From Gammaproteobacteria bacterium (GTDB lineage: Bacteria; Pseudomonadota; Gammaproteobacteria; UWMA-0217), in assembly GCA_027031685.1 (NCBI GenBank), contig JALVPS010000026.1, forward strand, positions 1 to 7,514: a stretch of DNA of 7,514 bases. The letters are read 5' to 3'. A model generated the notes under the pieces. That model made no database searches. It saw only the letters and a program-made list of their open reading frames with translations, and was not told the origin of the DNA. This document shows, piece by piece, positions 1-4,561 of the stretch. Position 1 is the first letter of the stretch; the number at the start of each line of letters is the position of its first letter. A program made the position numbers and the translations under genes.

Positions 1-6
1 ACCGCC

Positions 7-22
7 AGCCGGCCCGCCGGCT
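7..22 (+). terminator. GC-rich hairpin at window edge, possible terminator of an upstream gene
   Basis: AGCCGGC and GCCGGCT form a perfect inverted repeat separated by CC, followed by a weakly T-rich stretch (TTGAATTGT). The gene it would terminate lies outside the window and the T-tract is poor, so this could equally be a structural element just upstream of the nadA promoter. Confidence 0.3.
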
Positions 23-50
23 TGAATTGTGCGGCAGCGCCGGTCATATT
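22..50 (+). promoter_or_regulatory. candidate sigma-70 promoter for nadA
   Basis: TTGAAT (22-27, four of six matches to the -35 consensus) and CATATT (45-50, four of six to the -10 consensus) are separated by exactly 17 bases and lie 38 bases before the nadA start. No operator for an NAD-responsive repressor was recognised. The call rests on consensus matching alone. Confidence 0.4.
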
Positions 51-88
51 GGCCGAACCGCCCCGCGCCGGAGGCCTCGCCCGACACC

Positions 89-1147
89 ATGAACGCCAAG
101 GTCGAAATCTCCCCCATCCGCTTCCCGGTCACCGACTACCCGCGCACGGACGACGTCCTCACCCACCTGCCCCGCCACGACCCGGCCGAACAGCGCGCCC
201 TGGTGGCCGAGATCAAGGCCGAACTCGAGCGCCAGGACGCCGTGCTGGTGGCCCACTACTACACCGCCCGCGAGATCCAGCAGCTGGCCGAGGAGACCGG
301 CGGCTACATCTCCGACTCGCTGGACATGGCCCGCTTCGGCCACGAGCATCCCGCCAGCACCCTGGTGGTGGCCGGCGTGCGCTTCATGGGCGAGACGGCC
401 AAGATCCTCAATCCCGAAAAGCGGGTGCTCATGCCCACCCTGGAGGCCGAGTGCTCGCTGGACCTGGGCTGCCCGGCCGGCCCGTTCATCGACTTCTGCG
501 ACCAGCACCCGGACCGCACCGTGGTGGTGTACGCCAACACCAGCGCCGAGGTGAAGGCGCGCGCCGACTACGTGGCCACCTCCAGCATCGCCGTGCCGCT
601 CATCGAGCACCTGGCCGACGAGGGGCACAGGATCATCTGGGCGCCGGACAAGCACCTGGGCAGCTACATCGCCCGCGTCACCGACGCCGACCTGTTGCTG
701 TGGAACGGCGCCTGCATCGTGCACGAGGAGTTCAAGTCGCGCGCCGTGGGCAACCTGCTGGCCCAGTACCCGGACGCCGCCGTGCTGGTGCATCCCGAGT
801 CGCCGGCCAGCGTGCTGGAGGTGGCGGATGTGATCGGTTCCACAACTCAGCTCATCAAGGCCGCCAAAACTCTGCCCAACAAGCATCTCATCGTTGCCAC
901 CGACAAGGGCATCTTCTATAAGATGCAGCAGGCCGCGCCGGACAAGGTGCTCATCGAGGCGCCCACCGGCGGCGTCGGGGCCACCTGCCGCAGCTGCGCC
1001 CACTGCCCATGGATGGCCATGAACTCGCTGGACCAGCTGCTGGAGACACTCAAGACGGGCCGCAACGAGATCCATGTGGACGAGGTGGTGCGCGTGAAGG
1101 CACTGCGTTCCACCCAGCGCATGCTGAACTTCGCCGCCACCCTGTAG
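89..1147 (+). CDS. nadA: quinolinate synthase NadA ([4Fe-4S] enzyme)
   Basis: NadA condenses iminoaspartate, made by aspartate oxidase NadB, with dihydroxyacetone phosphate to give quinolinate, the first committed ring of de novo NAD synthesis, in the cytoplasm. The 352-residue product has the family's usual length. It carries the three conserved cysteine regions: ECSLDLGCP (C122, C128), WNGACIVHEEF (C209) and CRSCAHCPWMAMN (C300, C303, C306). By offset to the remembered E. coli protein, C122, C209 and C306 correspond to cluster ligands C113, C200 and C297. VVYANTSAEVKARADY and LVHPESP are also family signatures. An in-frame start at 29 would add 20 residues unlike the family, so ATG at 89 is preferred; GGAGG at 70-74 is a rather distant ribosome site (14 bases). 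The next gene on the same strand begins 72 bases downstream. No nadB or nadC is in the window. Confidence 0.98.
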   Translation: MNAKVEISPIRFPVTDYPRTDDVLTHLPRHDPAEQRALVAEIKAELERQDAVLVAHYYTAREIQQLAEETGGYISDSLDMARFGHEHPASTLVVAGVRFMGETAKILNPEKRVLMPTLEAECSLDLGCPAGPFIDFCDQHPDRTVVVYANTSAEVKARADYVATSSIAVPLIEHLADEGHRIIWAPDKHLGSYIARVTDADLLLWNGACIVHEEFKSRAVGNLLAQYPDAAVLVHPESPASVLEVADVIGSTTQLIKAAKTLPNKHLIVATDKGIFYKMQQAAPDKVLIEAPTGGVGATCRSCAHCPWMAMNSLDQLLETLKTGRNEIHVDEVVRVKALRSTQRMLNFAATL

Positions 1148-1219
1148 CCCTGACGCCCCGCCGCCGGCACGCGGCCAGACAAGGAAGACGTGCCAATCCA
1201 AGGAAAGAGGACCCACGCC

Positions 1220-2356
1220 ATGAATGCCCCCCAGATCCCGCTGGAGGTGTTCCGCAAGATGGTGGCCACGCTGCCGCCAGACCAGCTGGCCCGCATCCCC
1301 GCCGAGAAACTGCCCGACCAGATACCCCTGGAACTCATCGAGACGGCCCCACCCGAATCGGCGCGCACCCTGGAGACCCTCATCCTGCGCCACCAGAGCT
1401 GGGTGGTGCAGGTGCGCGAGAAGCTGCGCCAGCGCCTCGGCCCCATGGCCCACGGCGCCTGGCAACTGACCCACCGCCCGCTGCGCGAGTTCGCCCTCAA
1501 CCGTCTCCACAAGCAGCTGCAGCGCTATGCGCGCCTCAAGCGCAGCCACCGCCGGCAGCACCGCCTGGAGGCGGACATCGCCCTATACGAGACCCTGCGC
1601 GACCTGGAAGACCTGGCCAGCGAGACCCAGGGCGAGCTCAGGCGTATCGAGGACTATCGTGCCCGGCTCAAGCACCTGCGCCTGGACGATGCCGAGCTGG
1701 ACACCATCGTGCGCGAGACACGCCGCGACCTGTACCGGCTGGCGCGCCTGCACTGCAAGGTGCTGGGCCGCTACCACCTGGAACGGCTGGAGATCACCAC
1801 CCGTATCATGGCCGACTACCACCGACGCATCGAGGCGCAGGCCGCCGAACGCGAGCGGCTGCTGGCCCAGCAGCGCCTGCTGCGCGACCAGCTGGAGGCC
1901 ACCCAGCCCGGGGAGGGCGACCCAGCCCCCTTCCGCCAGGGACTGCGCCAGATGTTGTTGGAGATCAACCGGCGCCTGCACCAGTTGGCCGTGCCGCTGG
2001 GCGAGAACGAGCTGGAGGAGTGGCTGGACGTACTGGTAGCGGTGGTCGTCCACCCCGCCCTGCGCCGCCGGCACGCCCGCCTGTACGCGCAGGCGGAAAA
2101 GCACCTCGTATATCTCATGCGCCACTACCTGACCGGCCACGACGGCCATGCACCGGCGCAGGAGCGCAATCCGTTCCTGCCCATCAGCCCGGAACGGGTG
2201 ATGAGCTTCGACACCCGCTCCACGGCATTCCTGCTGGACTACTTCCGCAACCGGGAGCGCCACGCGAGCGCCTCGCTGTGCACCCCGCACGCCGAACAGC
2301 AGGCCGAGCTGGAGCGGCTGCGCAAGCTGCTCCTCAAGGACATCCGCCTGCACTGA
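1220..2356 (+). CDS. hypothetical cytoplasmic coiled-coil-rich protein, 378 residues
   Basis: I do not recognise this family. ATG at 1220 is chosen because AGGAAAGAGG (1201-1210) sits at good ribosome-site spacing; an in-frame GTG at 1190 would add ten residues. There is no signal peptide or membrane segment. The first 50 residues are Pro-rich with a repeated QIPLE element (residues 5-9 and 34-38) around LPPDQLARIPAEKLPDQ. Residues about 55-255 are almost entirely charged helix rich in Arg, Glu, Leu and Gln, with several stretches of heptad character, suggesting a long helical bundle or coiled coil. Residues 260-300 are a more hydrophobic segment (EEWLDVLVAVVVHPALRRRH). A Pro-containing conserved-looking stretch follows (RNPFLPISPERVMSFDTRS, 316-334), then a helical tail. 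The single Cys at 179 and another at 354 form no metal motif. It may be co-transcribed with nadA (72-base gap, no clear terminator between). Whether it acts in metabolism, structure or regulation cannot be told from sequence. Confidence 0.88.
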   Translation: MNAPQIPLEVFRKMVATLPPDQLARIPAEKLPDQIPLELIETAPPESARTLETLILRHQSWVVQVREKLRQRLGPMAHGAWQLTHRPLREFALNRLHKQLQRYARLKRSHRRQHRLEADIALYETLRDLEDLASETQGELRRIEDYRARLKHLRLDDAELDTIVRETRRDLYRLARLHCKVLGRYHLERLEITTRIMADYHRRIEAQAAERERLLAQQRLLRDQLEATQPGEGDPAPFRQGLRQMLLEINRRLHQLAVPLGENELEEWLDVLVAVVVHPALRRRHARLYAQAEKHLVYLMRHYLTGHDGHAPAQERNPFLPISPERVMSFDTRSTAFLLDYFRNRERHASASLCTPHAEQQAELERLRKLLLKDIRLH

Positions 2357-2407
2357 AAACCCAAATCCGCCCCTTCACTGGCCGGCGGGCTTGAAACCAC
2401 ACCCCCC

Positions 2408-2433
2408 GGCCACCATTGTCGGTTCCGGTGGCC
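2408..2433 (+). other. stable hairpin downstream of the hypothetical gene
   Basis: GGCCACC (2408-2414) and GGTGGCC (2427-2433) form a 7-bp perfect stem with a 12-base loop, 51 bases after the stop codon at 2356. There is no T-tract, so it is not a standard intrinsic terminator; it may still protect or end the upstream transcript. Nothing else is evident between 2357 and 2480. Confidence 0.35.
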
Positions 2434-2483
2434 ATGCCGGCGCGCCGAGGCATCCCCGCGACAGGGAAGTGCACGCAAACTCA

Positions 2484-2499
2484 CTTGACGTATGTCAAG
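2484..2499 (+). promoter_or_regulatory. FNR/CRP-family operator (TTGAC-N4-GTCAA)
   Basis: CTTGAC-GTAT-GTCAAG is a perfect 6-bp dyad with a 4-base spacer, centred at 2491.5. The TTGAC/T-N4-A/GTCAA architecture is that of FNR, ANR, DNR and NNR sites. It lies 118 bases upstream of the globule-like gene. An AT-rich candidate -10 (GTTAAT, 2519-2524) would put a start near 2531-2533 and the dyad at about -40 to -41.5, the class II activator position. An overlapping smaller dyad CAAGC-GT-GCTTG (2496-2507) is also present. Which regulator binds is not known. Confidence 0.6.
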
Positions 2500-2504
2500 C
2501 GTGC

Positions 2505-2524
2505 TTGGCAAAAGCATTGTTAAT
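2505..2524 (+). promoter_or_regulatory. candidate promoter core for the sulfur-globule-like gene
   Basis: Two readings are possible. GTTAAT (2519-2524) as a -10 element with activator support from the upstream dyad explains the absence of a correctly spaced -35. Alternatively TTGGCA then TTGTT (2505-2521) resembles a sigma-54 -24/-12 pair, but GG-N10-GT replaces the expected GG-N10-GC. The activator-dependent sigma-70 reading is favoured. Confidence 0.4.
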
Positions 2525-2540
2525 TTTTGGACGGTTTTCA

Positions 2541-2568
2541 CGCCCGGAGCGACACGGCGAAACGGGCG
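2541..2568 (+). other. small inverted repeat in the leader of the globule-like gene
   Basis: CGCCCG (2541-2546) can pair with CGGGCG (2563-2568) around a 16-base loop. It is flanked by a 9-base direct repeat CGGTTTTCA at 2532-2540 and 2575-2583. These features fall in the predicted 5' leader and could affect mRNA stability or be chance. No riboswitch class was recognised. Confidence 0.25.
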
Positions 2569-2616
2569 CGAACGCGGTTTTCATCACTCACTCAACTTCA
2601 ACCGGAGGGGAAAGAA

Positions 2617-2940
2617 ATGAAAAAACTCCTGAGCGCTGCAGCCGTTTCTCTGCTGGTCGGTGCCGCTGCCCTGATGCCCGCCCAGAACGCCCAGGCCTGG
2701 TGGGGCGACGACTGGGACGACGGTCCGTGGTGGTGGTATGGCCCCTACTGGGGCGGCCCGTGGGGCTATCCGTATTGGGGCGGCCCGTGGGGCTGGGGTG
2801 GTTATCCGTACTGGGGCGGTTACCCGTACTGGGGCGCCTATGGTTATCCGTATGGCGCCTATGCCTATCCCGGCTATACCTATCCGCGGGTACAGACCCA
2901 ACAGGCCCCGGCCACTTCCACCACCCCGGCCAGCAAGTAA
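2617..2940 (+). CDS. sulfur globule family protein, secreted Gly/Tyr/Trp-rich
   Basis: The 107-residue product starts with a Sec signal peptide (Lys-Lys, a hydrophobic run to about residue 20, and AQA before cleavage near residue 27). The mature part of about 80 residues holds roughly 17 Gly, 15 Tyr and 13 Trp in repeats such as YWGGPWGYP, YWGGPWGWG and GGYPYWG, then a Thr/Pro/Ala tail. This composition, size and secretion signal match the sulfur globule envelope proteins (SgpA/B/C type) of purple sulfur and related bacteria, which coat periplasmic sulfur deposits. ATG at 2617 is chosen over an earlier in-frame start because GGAGGGG (2602-2608) precedes it and the signal peptide begins there. 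A 19-base direct repeat at 2749-2767 and 2776-2794 (period 27 bases) shows growth by duplication. Other Gly/aromatic-rich structural envelope proteins could look similar, and no sulfur-oxidation genes are in the window to confirm the role. Confidence 0.82.
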   Translation: MKKLLSAAAVSLLVGAAALMPAQNAQAWWGDDWDDGPWWWYGPYWGGPWGYPYWGGPWGWGGYPYWGGYPYWGAYGYPYGAYAYPGYTYPRVQTQQAPATSTTPASK

Positions 2941-2956
2941 GGGAAGCCTGCTTCCC
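2941..2956 (+). terminator. terminator-like hairpin after the globule gene
   Basis: GGGAAG and CTTCCC form a 6-bp stem around CCTG, starting at the first base after the TAA stop. The expected T-tract is missing: the sequence runs into GCAT and then the 3' end of the group II intron remnant at 2959. The intron may have displaced the T-tract, or the hairpin may only stabilise the mRNA. Confidence 0.4.
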
Positions 2957-2958
2957 GC

Positions 2959-3032
2959 ATAGAGTAGGAGGCGGGGTCCACCCCCGCCGTCCTCTCACAC
3001 CACCGGACGTGCAATTCCGTATCCGGCGGCTC
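2959..3032 (-). ncRNA. group II intron domains V and VI
   Basis: Directly overlapping the maturase stop, the minus strand reads GAGCCGCCGGATACGG, then CACGTCCGGTGGTGTG. The two arms pair over nine positions (with G-U pairs) in the lower stem of domain V, and the AGC catalytic triad is present. The upper stem has an A-C mismatch, consistent with decay. Domain VI follows: GGCGGGG pairs with CCCCGCC around a short loop, then TCCTACTCTAT. The A at 2965, six bases before the 3' end, is at the place expected for the branch-point adenosine. Confidence 0.75.
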
Positions 3033-3360
3033 AAGAGACACTCCGGAGTCGCCGCACCGTATCGAGCAGCGATACCAGCCCCAGACGATCGAAGTACGAC
3101 TTGCGGAACGTCTGGTTCAGGTGACTCGCGCCACTGTTCCACCAGGGTCCGTGCGGGTTGAAGGCCGCGCAGAACGCCCGTTCTTCGACCAGCCCCGCTC
3201 TCATCAGGCTGCGCGCCCGTGTGTACAGCCGTTTGCGCCGTAGCCACCCGCCCCACTCTTCCAGCTCCCGCGTGGTCTCGGTCAGCTTGAAATAGGCCGC
3301 CCAGCCACACAGGCTCGGAGTGAGCTGGTCGATGGTGTGGCGCAGGCTGCGCCCTGGCGC
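3031..3360 (-). pseudogene. group II intron reverse transcriptase/maturase, C-terminal remnant
   Basis: The reading frame ends in the signature of the maturase X-domain tail of LtrA-like proteins: LTPSLCGWAAYFKLTE, LYTRARSLMRAGLVEERA, then GPWWNSGASHLNQ and SYFDRLGLVSLLDT, ending RRLRSVS at the TGA (3031-3033). The reverse transcriptase motifs (including YADD) that should precede it are absent. Between GGWLRRK and LYTRARS about ten residues usual in the family (an RxxxWxQWK-like segment) are missing, a second small in-frame deletion. The open frame continues upstream to 3483, but that part reads through intron RNA sequence and does not look like maturase. It is a non-functional fragment. Confidence 0.85.
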
Positions 3361-3597
3361 CCCTTTGAGCGGCGGCTCGGGACCTTGTGCCTCGAAATCG
3401 CTACCGGCGATTTTATCGTCGGGCCAATGCTTCGGGGACCAATAGATTCCCCCTCGCGAGGGACACCCTTGCCGTTCAGCCAACCACTTCCCCTCGCCGG
3501 GCTGGCAGGGGACTCTTGCACCCCCAGCTCATCCCCCCGCCGCAGCTCGGGGAATAGCGCCAGTCACGGCGCTGCGCGCCATGCCTGGCGCACCACC

Positions 3598-3626
3598 AAA
3601 AAAAGACGGCGCCCCCCCGGGGCGCC
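3598..3626 (-). terminator. intrinsic terminator of the PEP-CTERM protein gene
   Basis: Read on the minus strand, GGCGCCCC and GGGGCGCC form an 8-bp perfect stem (3626-3619 with 3615-3608) around a 3-base loop, followed by GTC and seven T residues (3604-3598). It lies 34 bases after the TAG stop at 3661-3663, a textbook Rho-independent terminator. Confidence 0.92.
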
Positions 3627-3660
3627 ATCCACCAACAGCCTTGAGAGGCCGACCGGATTG

Positions 3661-4293
3661 CTAGGCCACCGCCTCCGCTCTGCCATCCAGACCCTTCCTC
3701 TTCTGCATGCGCGCTCTCCGGACCACGAACAGGGTCAGCAACCCGGAACCCATCAGCCACAGGGTGCCGGGCAGGGGAACCACGGTCACATTGAACTCCC
3801 CGGTGTTGTCGGTCCAGCTGCCTTCGTCGGCCACACCGAGATAGAGGGTCAGCGGCACGCCCCCCGCCAGGTCGGGCACCGTGAAACCGGCGAGATGGCT
3901 ACCCACGATGAAGGGCAGGCCCAACGGGTTGTACCCGCCGCCCGAGCTGAACACGCCCACCAGTTGCCCATACTTGAATCCGGGGCCGATTTCGGTCCAC
4001 GCGGGGGTGCCGCTCCCGTCCGGCCCGGTGGTCCCCCATACCTTCCCGGAGGAATAGTCGATCGTCCCTCCGGCAGTGATGCTGAGAACGGAACCCGGCG
4101 CAAAGGTCCCCGCCACCACCGGTGCTGAACCGTGCACCCAAGCCTCGACTTCGTCACCGTCCTTGCCGGTAAAGTCGTTACCGTTGAAAAACAGGTCTGC
4201 CGTACCGGGCACAGTCAACGCGGAAGCCGTCCCGAACGACCCCATCACCATGAGTGCACCTGCCAACAATCCGCGCTTGATCCTCTTTGTCAT
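3661..4293 (-). CDS. PEP-CTERM exported protein with LecA-like beta-sandwich
   Basis: The 210-residue protein starts with a signal peptide (TKRIKR, hydrophobic core, cleavage after TASA near residue 25). It ends with a VPLP-type PEP-CTERM tail: VPLPGTLWLMGSGLL (172-186), a transmembrane run, then RRARMQKRK, the pattern read by exosortase for surface anchoring or release. The middle (about 50-171) resembles the calcium- and galactose-binding PA-IL lectin LecA of Pseudomonas: PGSVLSITAGGTIDY, a KVWG.TGPDG loop, GQLVGVFSSGG and a closing DEGSWTDNTGEFNVTV that parallels the LecA calcium loop. D156, S159, D162 and N163 could be ligands, with Y80 at the place of LecA Tyr36. The LecA sugar-contact His is not seen, so specificity may differ. 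ATG at 4293 is chosen over an in-frame start at 4389 because GGAG precedes it and the signal peptide begins there. The lectin role is inference; the PEP-CTERM tail is seen directly. Confidence 0.85.
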   Translation of the reverse strand: MTKRIKRGLLAGALMVMGSFGTASALTVPGTADLFFNGNDFTGKDGDEVEAWVHGSAPVVAGTFAPGSVLSITAGGTIDYSSGKVWGTTGPDGSGTPAWTEIGPGFKYGQLVGVFSSGGGYNPLGLPFIVGSHLAGFTVPDLAGGVPLTLYLGVADEGSWTDNTGEFNVTVVPLPGTLWLMGSGLLTLFVVRRARMQKRKGLDGRAEAVA

Positions 4294-4400
4294 CACTTGA
4301 TTTCTCCATGCAAATAAATGATCAAATATTCCCAGAGAGGCCCATCCCCCGCTCCGGCTTCGCGCCATGAACTGGATCACGCCTTCCATGTAAAAGATAA

Positions 4401-4420
4401 CTGTAAGAGTCCTGTTACAG
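4401..4420. promoter_or_regulatory. operator-like dyad CTGTAA-N8-TTACAG
   Basis: CTGTAA (4401-4406) and TTACAG (4415-4420) are a perfect 6-bp inverted repeat with 8 bases between, 108 bases upstream of the PEP-CTERM gene start. The spacing of about two helical turns suits a dimeric regulator. No clear -10/-35 pair or sigma-54 element could be fixed beside it on the minus strand. Confidence 0.4.
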
Positions 4421-4445
4421 ATGACCGTTGATCCCGAACAAAGGC

Positions 4446-4474
4446 CCGTTCATCCGTTCACAAAATGAACGTTC
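4446..4474. promoter_or_regulatory. clustered CGTTCA half-sites, operator-like
   Basis: CCGTTCA occurs twice as a direct repeat (4446-4452 and 4454-4460, period 8). The second copy forms an inverted repeat with TGAACG (4466-4471) across CAAAA, and the palindrome GAACGTTC (4467-4474) overlaps its end. Such a cluster of half-sites suggests a repressor or activator site upstream of the PEP-CTERM gene. No known regulator is assigned. Confidence 0.35.
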
Positions 4475-4496
4475 GAGCATCACTGGCGACGATCCG

Positions 4497-4530
4497 GGCA
4501 AAACCCGGCATGCGTTGGCCGGGTTTTGCC
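4497..4530. terminator. bidirectional intrinsic terminator after lysS
   Basis: A 13-bp perfect inverted repeat (4497-4509 with 4518-4530) encloses an 8-base loop. Its arms read AAAACCCGGC and GCCGGGTTTT, so on either strand a GC stem is followed by a short T-tract. It lies 31 bases past the lysS stop and would end the prfB-lysS transcript before the PEP-CTERM gene. Confidence 0.8.
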
Positions 4531-4561
4531 GGGGAACAAGCGCCGCGAGCCCCCGGCCCGC

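Larger units (their letters stand above)
2959..3593 (-). mobile_element. degenerate group II intron with internal deletion
   Basis: On the minus strand the element can be traced from a GTGCG consensus 5' end (3593-3589) to a CTAT 3' end (2959). The 5' part folds as GCGCCA-TGCC-TGGCGC (3576-3591) and AGCGCC-AGTCAC-GGCGCT (3556-3573). It continues through a stretch around 3440-3535 with CGAGGGGAAG and CAAGGGTGTCCC, which resembles domain I of bacterial group II introns as I remember them. The rest is the end of the maturase gene and domains V and VI. At about 635 bases it is far below the roughly 2-kb length of a complete ORF-bearing intron, so most of domain I and the reverse transcriptase are gone. 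It lies between two convergent genes and just past the minus-strand terminator. The 3' boundary is well supported, the 5' boundary less so. Confidence 0.72.

Noticed and set aside
1166..1194. GGCACG/CGTGCC inverted repeat between nadA and the next gene as a terminator
   Set aside because: Only six pairs with a 17-base loop and no T-tract; it could well be chance.
44..1561. A 505-codon open frame on the minus strand opposite nadA
   Set aside because: It mirrors the codon pattern of nadA and runs into the next gene; no motif and no sensible start were seen.
1009..2394. A 461-codon plus-strand frame overlapping nadA and the hypothetical gene
   Set aside because: The translation is Pro/Arg/Gly/Ala-rich and low complexity, a shadow of the 1220-2356 gene, which has a good ribosome site and normal composition.
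2505..2521. A firm sigma-54 promoter for the globule-like gene
   Set aside because: The -12 element has GT in place of the well-conserved GC, so it is kept only as an alternative.
2746..2880. CRISPR-like or tandem repeat array
   Set aside because: The repeats are in-frame coding repeats for Gly/Tyr/Trp residues, with no spacers.
2588..3310. Minus-strand frame opposite the globule-like gene
   Set aside because: Its repeats merely reflect the repetitive coding DNA on the plus strand, and it has no signal peptide or motif.
3363..3483. N-terminal part of the maturase-remnant frame as genuine coding sequence
   Set aside because: It does not resemble reverse transcriptase or maturase and appears to translate domain I RNA joined by the internal deletion.
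3476..3760. Minus-strand frame across the terminator and intron 5' region
   Set aside because: It reads through a strong terminator and structured intron RNA sequence, so it is not a plausible gene.
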